Of a stretch of 47,248 nucleotides of DNA, positions 24,854 to 32,231 are shown in pieces. Location of the stretch: positions 1-47,248 of the forward strand of contig NZ_QTQI01000043.1 in the NCBI RefSeq assembly GCF_003853705.1, in the 5' to 3' direction. The notes below the pieces were generated by a model. It was given only the letters and a program-made list of their open reading frames with translations, did no database searches and had not been told where the DNA came from. How positions within the stretch are numbered: the first letter of the stretch is position 1; each line of letters opens with the position of its first letter. The translations under genes and the position numbers were made by a program. The stretch is from Burkholderia sp. Bp8992. GTDB taxonomy: Bacteria; Pseudomonadota; Gammaproteobacteria; Burkholderiales; Burkholderiaceae.

Positions 24854-26326
24854 ATGCCGCTTACGCTGTCCCGAACCGAACTCGTTCGCACCGCCAACCT
24901 GATCGACGGCACGTGGCGCGACGCGCTCGACGGCCGCCGCTTCGACGTCGCCGATCCGGCGACGCTCGAGACCGTTGCCTCCGCACCCGACAGCAGTGCC
25001 GCCGACGCGCGTGCCGCGACCGATGCGGCCGCACGCGCGCTGCCTGCATGGCGCGCGACGCCGGCCCGCGAACGCGCCGCGATCCTGCGTGCATGGCATG
25101 CGGCGATCGTCGCGCACACCGACGATCTCGCGAAACTGATGTCGCGCGAACAGGGCAAGCCGCTCGCCGAAGCGCGCGGCGAAGTCGCGTACGGCGCGTC
25201 GTACGTGCTGTGGTTCGCCGAGGAAGCGACGCGCACGTACGGCGACCTGATTCCGCAGCAGCAGCGCGGCAAGCGGCTCAGTGCGGTGAAGGAGCCGATC
25301 GGCATCGTCGCCGCGGTCACGCCGTGGAATTTCCCGCTCGCGATGATCGCGCGCAAGATCGCGCCCGCGCTCGCGGCCGGCTGCACGGTCGTCGCGAAGC
25401 CGGCGGAGGACACGCCGCTGACCGCGCTCGCGCTCGCCTTCCTCGCGCAGGAAGCCGGCGTGCCGCCCGGCGTGCTGAACCTGATCGCCGCGTCGCGCGA
25501 GCGCGGCATCGAGGCGGTGGGCGACTGGCTCGCCGACGGCCGCGTGCGCAAGATCACGTTCACCGGATCGACGCCCGTCGGCAAGCTGCTCGCTCGCGAG
25601 TCGGCGGCGACGCTGAAGAAGCTGTCGCTGGAGCTCGGCGGCAACGCGCCGTTCATCGTGTTCGACGACGCCGAGCTCGACGCCGCGGTCGACGGGCTGA
25701 TGGCCGCGAAATTCCGCAACGGCGGCCAGACCTGCGTGTCACCGAATCGCGTGTACGTGCAGGCCGGCGTCTACGACGCCTTTGCCGCGAAGCTCGCCGC
25801 GCGCGTCGCCGCGCTGAAGGTCGCGCCGGCCACCGACCCGGCCGCGCAGATCGGCCCGATGATCAACGCGCGTGCGGTGGACAAGATCGCGCGCCACGTC
25901 GGCGACGCCATCGAGCGCGGTGCGCGCGTGCTCGCCGGCGGCAAGCGCCTGGCCGAACTCGGACCGAACTACTACGCACCGACGGTGCTCGCCGACGCCA
26001 CCGCCGACATGCAGCTGACCTGCGAGGAAACCTTCGGCCCGGTCGCAGCGTTGTTCCGCTTCGAGTCCGAGGACGAGGCCGTCGGCGCCGCGAACGACAC
26101 GCCGTTCGGGCTTGCCGCGTATTTCTATACGCAGGACGTGCGGCGCATCGCGCGCGTGTCGGCGCGGCTCGAAACCGGCATCGTCGGCATCAACGAAGGC
26201 GCGCTCGCGAGCGAAGCCGCGCCGTTCGGCGGCGTGAAGGAATCGGGCTACGGCCGTGAAGGCTCGCGCTACGGCCTCGACGACTACCTGTCGATCAAGT
26301 ACCTGTGCCAGGGCGGGCTCGACTGA
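24854..26326 (+). CDS. Succinate-semialdehyde dehydrogenase-like ALDH (GabD type)
   Basis: The 490-residue ALDH carries the GabD hallmark segment KFRNGGQTCVSPNRVYVQ with nucleophile Cys294, plus Glu260 in LELGGNAP and Asn159 in VTPWNFP. It oxidises succinate semialdehyde (or a close C4-C5 semialdehyde) to the acid in the cytoplasm. The start is ATG 24854, with AAGGA 7-11 bases upstream; the frame is open far upstream but overlaps the Lrp gene. With the class III aminotransferase it completes a GABA-to-succinate step pair. It is convergent with the ABC genes at 26396. Confidence 0.88.
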   Translation: MPLTLSRTELVRTANLIDGTWRDALDGRRFDVADPATLETVASAPDSSAADARAATDAAARALPAWRATPARERAAILRAWHAAIVAHTDDLAKLMSREQGKPLAEARGEVAYGASYVLWFAEEATRTYGDLIPQQQRGKRLSAVKEPIGIVAAVTPWNFPLAMIARKIAPALAAGCTVVAKPAEDTPLTALALAFLAQEAGVPPGVLNLIAASRERGIEAVGDWLADGRVRKITFTGSTPVGKLLARESAATLKKLSLELGGNAPFIVFDDAELDAAVDGLMAAKFRNGGQTCVSPNRVYVQAGVYDAFAAKLAARVAALKVAPATDPAAQIGPMINARAVDKIARHVGDAIERGARVLAGGKRLAELGPNYYAPTVLADATADMQLTCEETFGPVAALFRFESEDEAVGAANDTPFGLAAYFYTQDVRRIARVSARLETGIVGINEGALASEAAPFGGVKESGYGREGSRYGLDDYLSIKYLCQGGLD

Positions 26327-26395
26327 AGCCGGGCCGCCGGGCGCGAGACCGCGGCCCCGCACCGGCCGGGCGGCAGTCACCTGTCGCCCGACGCA

Positions 26396-27145
26396 TCAGC
26401 GCGCGGCGGCTTCGGTGTGCCGGACGCTGCCCAGAAACCGCGTCAGCTCCACGGTCTGCGGCCGCTCGAAGATCTCCTCGGCCGTTCCGGTTTCCCACAC
26501 CCGGCCCTGGTGCATGAACACGATCCTGTCGCTCACCGCCCGCGCGAAGTTCATCTCGTGCGTGACCATGATCAGCGTCATGTCCTCGCGCGCGAGTTGC
26601 TCGACGACGCCCAGCACCTCGCCGACCAGCTCGGGATCGAGCGCCGACGTGATTTCGTCGCACAGCAGCACGCTCGGCTTCATCGCGAGCGCACGCGCGA
26701 TCGCGACGCGCTGCTGCTGGCCGCCCGACAGCTGCTCCGGAAACGCGTCGAACTTGTCGCCGAGCCCGACGCGCTCGAGCATCAGCTCCGCGATCGCGCG
26801 CGCCTGCTGACCGTGAGTCTTCTTCACGACCGACTGCGCGAGCATCACGTTCTGCCCGGCGCTCAGATGCGGAAACAGGTTGTATTGCTGGAACACCATC
26901 CCGACCTTCAGCCGCAGCGCACGCAGGTCCGCGTGCCGCGCGTCGACGCGTTCGCCGTCGATCGAGATCGTCCCCGCGTCGATACTCTCGAGCCCGTTGA
27001 GCGTGCGCAGCAGCGTGCTCTTGCCCGAGCCGCTGCGGCCGATGATCGAGACGACCTGCCCGCGCTCGACGGAGAAATCGATGCCCTTGAGCACATGATG
27101 GGAGCCGAAGTTCTTTTCGATCCCCCGGGTTTCAACGAGCGGCAT
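26396..27145 (-). CDS. Polar amino-acid ABC transporter ATP-binding protein (HisP/GlnQ type)
   Basis: The 249-residue ATPase has Walker A GRSGSGKS, Q-loop VFQQYNLFPHL, signature LSGGQQQRVAIARAL, and a Walker B segment with SVLLCDEITSALDPELV. It powers the PAAT-family uptake system encoded upstream. ATG 27145 has AGGAG 8 bases away and overlaps the permease end by 14 bases, so it is coupled. It is the last gene of a four-gene minus-strand operon (binding protein 29361 to ATPase). Confidence 0.92.
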   Translation of the reverse strand: MPLVETRGIEKNFGSHHVLKGIDFSVERGQVVSIIGRSGSGKSTLLRTLNGLESIDAGTISIDGERVDARHADLRALRLKVGMVFQQYNLFPHLSAGQNVMLAQSVVKKTHGQQARAIAELMLERVGLGDKFDAFPEQLSGGQQQRVAIARALAMKPSVLLCDEITSALDPELVGEVLGVVEQLAREDMTLIMVTHEMNFARAVSDRIVFMHQGRVWETGTAEEIFERPQTVELTRFLGSVRHTEAAAR

Positions 27146-27782
27146 GCCATCTCCTTTGCAACGTGCGCGCATATCGGGTGAGCGGATAACAGAGCGCGAA
27201 ATAGATCAGCGCGACGAGCCCGTATACGACGAACGGCCGGAACGTCGCGTTCGAGATCGCGATACCGGCCTTCGTCAGTTCGGTAAAACCAATGATCGAC
27301 ACCAGCGCCGTATCCTTCACGGCCTGCACGCCGAAGCCGACGGTCGGCGCGATCGCGATGCGCGCGGCCTGCGGCAGGATCACGTGACGCAGTTGCTCGA
27401 CATAGCTCATCGCCAGGCTCGCCGACGCCTCCCACTGCCCTTTCGGCACCGCCTCGACGCAGCCGCGCCAGATTTCGGCGAGATACGCGCTGGTGAAGAA
27501 CGTGAGCCCTGCGGTGGCCGCGACCCACGGCGGAACGTCGAGCCCGACGAGCGGCAAGCCGAAGAACACGATGAACAGCTGCATCAGCAACGGGGTGCCC
27601 TGAAACACCTCGATGTAGAGCTTCGCGGCGCCGCGCAGCACCGTCGAGTTCGACACGCGCATCACGAGCAGCCCGAGGGCGACGAGGCCGCCTGACACGA
27701 ACGACACGATCGACAGCACGATCGTCCAGCGCGCGGCCAGCAGCAGGTTCGCGAGAATCTGCCCGAACGTGAAATCGGTCAT
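27132..27782 (-). CDS. Polar amino-acid ABC transporter permease
   Basis: The 216-residue HisM/GltK-type permease has five or so membrane segments, the FQGTPLLMQLF motif near residue 60 and the EAA loop AVPKGQWEASASLAM. It closely resembles the permease at 46401-47057 (FTF...NLLLAARWT start, TVGF.VQAVK.TAL.SIIG.TELTK core). Its start overlaps the previous stop by four bases (ATGA). It forms a heterodimer with the permease at 27779-28465. Confidence 0.9.
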   Translation of the reverse strand: MTDFTFGQILANLLLAARWTIVLSIVSFVSGGLVALGLLVMRVSNSTVLRGAAKLYIEVFQGTPLLMQLFIVFFGLPLVGLDVPPWVAATAGLTFFTSAYLAEIWRGCVEAVPKGQWEASASLAMSYVEQLRHVILPQAARIAIAPTVGFGVQAVKDTALVSIIGFTELTKAGIAISNATFRPFVVYGLVALIYFALCYPLTRYARTLQRRWHAAR

Positions 27783-28465
27783 CGCGCACCTCGCAAGCGA
27801 CGGGAGAACAGGCGGCGGCCCATCGCGCCGAGCGTGGCACGCAGCAGCAGCGCCATCGCCAGATACGAGAGCGTGATCACGAAATACGTCTCGAATGCGC
27901 GAAAGTTGCGCGACTGAATGTAGCCCGCCGCATAGGTCAGGTCGGCCACCGAGATCTGCGACACGACGGCCGACCCGAGCATCGTGATCACGATCTGGCT
28001 CGAGAGCGCCGGAAACACCTTGGCGAGCGCCTGCGGCAGGACGACGTGGCGCAGCATCTGCGCGCGCGACATCGCCAGCGCGGAGGCCGCTTCGAGATGC
28101 CCTTTCGGCACGGCGGCGACGCCCGCGCGCACGATCTCGACCGCGTACGCGCCGAGATTGAGCGTCATCGCGAGGAGCGCGGCCGTGTATTCGCCGATGT
28201 GCACGCCGAGCGCGGGCAAGCCGAAAAAGATGAAGAACAGCTGGACGACGAACGGCGTGTTGCGGATCGCCTCGACGTACCCGCCGATCAACGGGCGCAA
28301 CCGCACGGCCGTGCGCGCATCGGCGCTGTACGCGGCCGCGCCGAGCACGCCGATCGCCACGCCGAGCACGGTCGCGACCGCGGTCAGTGCCAGCGTGATC
28401 GCCGCACCGCTCGCGAACACGCCGGCATACTCGCTCAGTTCGCCGAATTGAAGCTGATAACTCAT
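27779..28465 (-). CDS. Polar amino-acid ABC transporter permease
   Basis: The 228-residue permease shows RNTPFVVQLFFIFFGLPALG and the EAA loop AAVPKGHLEAASALAMSR, typical of PAAT permeases. It aligns well with the permease at 45640-46404 (ISV.DLTYAA..IQSRNFRAFE), and that alignment supports ATG 28465 (MSYQLQF) over the longer frame, though no clear ribosome site is seen. It is 89 bases after the binding-protein gene. Confidence 0.88.
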   Translation of the reverse strand: MSYQLQFGELSEYAGVFASGAAITLALTAVATVLGVAIGVLGAAAYSADARTAVRLRPLIGGYVEAIRNTPFVVQLFFIFFGLPALGVHIGEYTAALLAMTLNLGAYAVEIVRAGVAAVPKGHLEAASALAMSRAQMLRHVVLPQALAKVFPALSSQIVITMLGSAVVSQISVADLTYAAGYIQSRNFRAFETYFVITLSYLAMALLLRATLGAMGRRLFSRRLRGAR

Positions 28466-28554
28466 GACTAAGGGATGGATTCGGGGTCGGACAACGACAT
28501 CCGCCGCGCCGGGCATGCCGGCCGCGGCGGCGCATCAGGCACGGCTACGCACGC

Positions 28555-29361
28555 TCACAGTCCGGCCGGCAACGGCTGGCCGAGCCACTTCTTCGACATC
28601 GTGCCCAGCGTGCCGTCCTGCTTCGCGTGCGCGATCGTGTCGTCGATCTTCGCGAGCAGGCGCGGTTCGTTCTTGTTGACGCCGACGAAGCACGGCGAAT
28701 TCTTGATCACGAACTTGACCTCGGGCCGGCGCGGCGGATTCTTCGCCAGAATGGCCGCCGCGACGATGTTGCCGGCGGCGATCAACTGCACTTGCCCCGA
28801 CAGGAACGCCTGGATCGTCGCGTTGTTGTCCTCGAAGCGCTTGATCGTCGCGTTCGGCGCGAGCTGCGACAGCGCGATCTCCTCGAGCGCGCCGCGCGTG
28901 GCGCCGACCGTCTTGCCGGTCAGGTCGGCGGGCGCGCTCACTTTCATGTCGGCCGGCCCGAACACGCCCTGGAAATACGGCGCGTACGCGGTCGAAAAGT
29001 CGATGACCTTCTCGCGCTCCGGCGTCTTGCCGAGCGACGAGATCACCATGTCGACCTTGTTGGTCGTCAGGTACGGAATCCGGTTCGCGCTGTTCACGGG
29101 CACCAGCTTCAGCTTCACGCCGAGCGACTTGGCGAGCAGTTCGGCCATGTCGATGTCGTAGCCCTGCGGCTGCATGTCCGTGCCGACCGAGCCGAACGGC
29201 GGATAGTCCTCCGGCACCGCGACGCGCAACGCGCCGTTCTTCGCGATGGTGTCGAGCGCATCGGCATGCGCCGGTGCGGCGGCGAGAAGCGCCATCGCGG
29301 ATGCTGCGATCAGCGCAGCCAGCCAGGTGCGGCGGGGAAACGGTCGAGTCGTCGGGCTCAC
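28555..29361 (-). CDS. Polar amino-acid ABC transporter substrate-binding protein
   Basis: The 268-residue SBP_bac_3 protein has a Sec signal (RRTWLAALIAASAMALLAAA, cleavage near AHA-DA) and begins its mature part ADALDTIAKNG, as does its paralogue at 44772. The PEDYPPFGSVGTDMQPQGYD segment and the PEREKVIDFSTAYAPY segment form the ligand cleft; the Arg expected to bind the substrate carboxylate is in the GATRGALEE region. The start is GTG 29361, preceded by AAGGAAG. It is the first gene of the operon; the ligand is probably a polar amino acid, but which one is not readable. Confidence 0.9.
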   Translation of the reverse strand: MSPTTRPFPRRTWLAALIAASAMALLAAAPAHADALDTIAKNGALRVAVPEDYPPFGSVGTDMQPQGYDIDMAELLAKSLGVKLKLVPVNSANRIPYLTTNKVDMVISSLGKTPEREKVIDFSTAYAPYFQGVFGPADMKVSAPADLTGKTVGATRGALEEIALSQLAPNATIKRFEDNNATIQAFLSGQVQLIAAGNIVAAAILAKNPPRRPEVKFVIKNSPCFVGVNKNEPRLLAKIDDTIAHAKQDGTLGTMSKKWLGQPLPAGL

Positions 29362-29852
29362 GGTGAATCTTCCTTGTCTGGTATGTCGTCGGGCAGCGCA
29401 ACCGTTGCGCGGCCCGAACCACTTCAGCAAGAACCGGACCATCGCCGTGCGAAGCTTGCCGCGCCGGCACCGGACGGCATGCCTCGCGTGCCGCATTCCT
29501 CATTTCGGTGCATGGGCCGGCACCGGCCGCGGCGGCTGCCCATTTGCAGCGCGCCCCGGCGCACCAAATTAACCATTCTGTTCACGCGCCGGCCTGCGAC
29601 CGGCTCGCCGGGCGGGATCGTGGCCGATCCCGTATGCACGGATTCGAACAGGCCCAGTCGAAATTTGCATGCCGTTTGTGATCGGAATAACGGCTGAATA
29701 CGTTCACGACGTACCGGACCTGCGCCGCGCCCGGCGACACGCGATCAGGCTGGCCAGGCTGGGTTCCGCGCCGCTGTTTCTCCGGTACCGGTGGTTCCGG
29801 TCGTCTCGCGACCGGAATGACTCCAATCACATTCGTGCACGAGGATGCAGCC
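29362..29852. other. Divergent intergenic region before the ABC operon and ansP
   Basis: These 491 bases carry no credible gene. An AT-richer patch near 29565-29585 and another at 29660-29700 may be promoters for the minus-strand ABC operon and for ansP. The stretch next to ansP holds a nine-base-pair perfect hairpin (29795-29817). Confidence 0.45.
29795..29817. promoter_or_regulatory. Perfect 9-bp inverted repeat upstream of ansP
   Basis: TTCCGGTCG (29795-29803) and CGACCGGAA (29809-29817) pair perfectly around a five-base loop TCTCG, 36-58 bases before the ansP start. It could be a DNA operator or a hairpin in the ansP leader. Confidence 0.4.
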
Positions 29853-31343
29853 ATGGCATCGATTCCCGAACCGTCGACAACCGGCGACACCGACAAACGC
29901 AACTGGCTCGAATCACACGAAGCCGGTTATCACAAGACCCTCGGCAATCGACAGGTGCAGATGATCGCGATCGGCGGGGCCATCGGCACGGGGCTGTTTC
30001 TCGGCGCCGGCGCCCGGCTGCAGGCGGCCGGGCCGGCGCTCGCGATCGTCTATCTGGTGTGCGGTGCGTTTTCGTTCCTGATCCTGCGCGCACTCGGCGA
30101 GCTCGTGATGCACCGCCCCAGCAGCGGCAGCTTCGTGTCGTACGCGCGCGAATTCCTCGGCGAGAAGGCGTCGTTCGTCGCAGGCTGGATGTACTTCCTG
30201 AACTGGGCGATGACCGGCATCGTCGACATCACCGCGGTCGCGCTCTACATGCATTACTGGGCGCCGTTCGCCGGCGTGCCGCAATGGATCTTCGCGCTCG
30301 TCGCGCTTTGCATCGTCGCGACGATGAACCTGATCGGCGTGAAGTGGTTCGCCGAAATGGAGTTCTGGTTCGCGCTGATCAAGGTTGCCGCGATCGTGCT
30401 GTTCCTCGCGATCGGTTCGCTGATCCTCGGCACGGGCATGCCGGTCGCCGGCCATGACACCGGGCTGCATCTGATCACCGACCACGGCGGCTTCTTTCCG
30501 CACGGGCTGATGCCGGCGCTGGTGCTCGTGCAAGGCGTGGTGTTCGCGTTCGCGGGCGTCGAGCTGGTCGGCACGGCCGCCGGCGAATGCAAGGATGCGC
30601 GCAAGGTGCTGCCGCGTGCGATCAACAACGTGATCTGGCGCATCGCGATCTTCTACGTCGCGTCGGTCGTCCTGCTCGTCTGCCTGCTGCCATGGAGCGC
30701 GTACAAGGCGGGCCAGAGCCCGTTCGTCACGTTCTTCGGGGCGCTCGGCGTGCCCGGCATCGGTTCGGTGATGAACCTGGTCGTGCTGACGGCCGCGCTG
30801 TCGAGCCTCAACTCCGGCCTGTATTCGACCGGGCGCGTGTTGCGTTCGCTGTCGATGGGCGGCTCGGCGCCGGCGTTCCTCGCCCGGATGAGCGCGCAAT
30901 CCGTGCCGTACGCCGGCATTCTCGTGACGGTCGCGATCTACGTGGTGGGCGTGCTGCTCAACTATCTCGTGCCGTCGAGCGTGTTCGAGATCGTGCTGAA
31001 CATCGCGTCGCTCGGCATCATCAGCACGTGGGGATTCATCGTCGTATGCCAGATGAAGTTCCGCGCCGCGGTCAGGCGCGGCGAGGTGGACGGCGTGTCG
31101 TTCAGGATGCCCGGCGCGCCCGTGACGTCGTGGCTGACGCTGATGTTCCTGCTCGGCGTGCTGGTCCTGATGGCGTTCGACTACCCGAACGGAACGTGGA
31201 CGATCGCATCGATTCCGCTGGTCGCCCTGCTGCTCGTGGCCGGCTGGAAGTGGCTGAGCAGCCGTGCGCGCCGCGCGTTGCTCAAGCCGACGATTCCGTC
31301 GGTCGCGCTGACGCAGAGCGTGCTCGAGAAGGGTGACGACTGA
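29853..31343 (+). CDS. ansP: L-asparagine permease (APC superfamily)
   Basis: The 496-residue protein is an amino acid:proton symporter of the APC family with about 12 membrane helices. Its opening GYHKTLGNRQVQMIAIGGAI and the GTGLFLGAGARLQ, HRPSSGSFVSYAREFLGEKA, MTGIVDITAVALYMHYW and VKWFAEMEFWFALIK segments match AnsP of E. coli closely, so asparagine uptake is the best call, although related permeases carry proline or GABA. ATG 29853 has GAGGA 9-13 bases upstream. A strong hairpin follows the stop directly. It is a single-gene unit between two transport operons. Confidence 0.88.
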   Translation: MASIPEPSTTGDTDKRNWLESHEAGYHKTLGNRQVQMIAIGGAIGTGLFLGAGARLQAAGPALAIVYLVCGAFSFLILRALGELVMHRPSSGSFVSYAREFLGEKASFVAGWMYFLNWAMTGIVDITAVALYMHYWAPFAGVPQWIFALVALCIVATMNLIGVKWFAEMEFWFALIKVAAIVLFLAIGSLILGTGMPVAGHDTGLHLITDHGGFFPHGLMPALVLVQGVVFAFAGVELVGTAAGECKDARKVLPRAINNVIWRIAIFYVASVVLLVCLLPWSAYKAGQSPFVTFFGALGVPGIGSVMNLVVLTAALSSLNSGLYSTGRVLRSLSMGGSAPAFLARMSAQSVPYAGILVTVAIYVVGVLLNYLVPSSVFEIVLNIASLGIISTWGFIVVCQMKFRAAVRRGEVDGVSFRMPGAPVTSWLTLMFLLGVLVLMAFDYPNGTWTIASIPLVALLLVAGWKWLSSRARRALLKPTIPSVALTQSVLEKGDD

Positions 31344-31347
31344 CGCG

Positions 31348-31394
31348 ACGCCCGACGCGGCCGGCAACCGTTGCCGGACCGCCGCATCGGGCGT
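31348..31394. terminator. Large nested hairpin, probable bidirectional terminator
   Basis: Five bases after the ansP stop an outer stem ACGCCCGA/TCGGGCGT (31348-31355 and 31387-31394) encloses GCGG/CCGC and an inner stem CCGGCAA/TTGCCGG (31361-31367 and 31371-31377) with a three-base loop. It lies between the convergent ansP and hutC-like genes. There is no long T-tract, as is usual for terminators in GC-rich genomes. Confidence 0.6.
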
Positions 31395-31426
31395 GGCGCG
31401 CTCCGTGCGGCCGGCCGGCGACGCCC

Positions 31427-32182
31427 CTACACTTTCCCCGCCAGATGAAACCGCGACGCCGGATGCCACAGCGTGACCGACGTGGCAACCTGCTCGCCGA
31501 CCCAGGTGCGGCGCCTCAACAGCAGGCACGGCTCGCCGATTTCCATCACGAGATGCCGGCGCACCTGCGCATTGGGCTTCTCCGCGTAGATCCTGAACTC
31601 GGCACGCTGAATCGGCGCCAGGCGCACCATGTAATGATTCGGCGTCTCGATCGAGAAGTCCTGCTCCAGATACGCAGGAAACAACGCTGGATTGACGTAG
31701 CGATCCTCGAACTGGATCGGTTCGTCTTCCTCATAGTGCACGATGCGTGAATGAAACACGGGCCCGGAACGCAGTCCGAGCGCATCGATCGCTTCCGGAT
31801 CGACGCTGCGCTCGATCTGCAGGACCCGCGCACGGTGCCGATGACCGCGCTCGGCAATCTCGTCCGCGATGTTGCGGATCTCCAGCACCGTCGATTCGTA
31901 ATGCCGGCGCTCGACGAACGTGCCGGCTCCCTGGATGCGGGTCAGCACGCGTTCGGCCGTCAGTTCGCGCAGCGCGCGCGATACCGTCATCCTGGCCACG
32001 CCGAACTCCTTGACCAGTTCGGCCTCGGTCGGAATCGCGCCGCCGGGCTTCCAGTCGCCCTTCGCGATCCGTTCGACGACGTAGCGCTTGATCTGCTGAT
32101 AGGCCGGCAGTGCGCGCGCCGGCACGGCGTCGCCCGATGCCCGCGCCGCCCATGCGGAAGGTTCGCGTTCCGTTTCGTTCAT
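31427..32182 (-). CDS. HutC-type GntR-family transcriptional regulator
   Basis: The 251-residue regulator has a GntR winged HTH (about residues 25-92: LPAYQQIKRYVVERIAKGDW, then AELVKEFGVARMTVSRALREL) and a UTRA ligand domain (about 112-248), the HutC layout. ATG 32182 has GAGG upstream. It is the last gene of the operon that carries the HAL-like gene and the basic-amino-acid ABC transporter, 49 bases after the HAL-like gene. Classic HutC represses histidine-utilisation genes and is relieved by urocanate; here the effector may differ, since the enzyme next door is unusual. The TTGTCTATACAA site at 37048 is its likely operator. Confidence 0.88.
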   Translation of the reverse strand: MNETEREPSAWAARASGDAVPARALPAYQQIKRYVVERIAKGDWKPGGAIPTEAELVKEFGVARMTVSRALRELTAERVLTRIQGAGTFVERRHYESTVLEIRNIADEIAERGHRHRARVLQIERSVDPEAIDALGLRSGPVFHSRIVHYEEDEPIQFEDRYVNPALFPAYLEQDFSIETPNHYMVRLAPIQRAEFRIYAEKPNAQVRRHLVMEIGEPCLLLRRRTWVGEQVATSVTLWHPASRFHLAGKV

Positions 32183-32231
32183 GCGCCCTCGACCGAATGA
32201 ATAATGGATGACTCTCCGTCGTCGCCCGTCG

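Noticed and set aside
29913-31529. 538-codon minus-strand frame opposite ansP
   Set aside because: Antisense shadow of a membrane protein; rich in His, Asp, Gln and Arg, as expected from the complementary strand.
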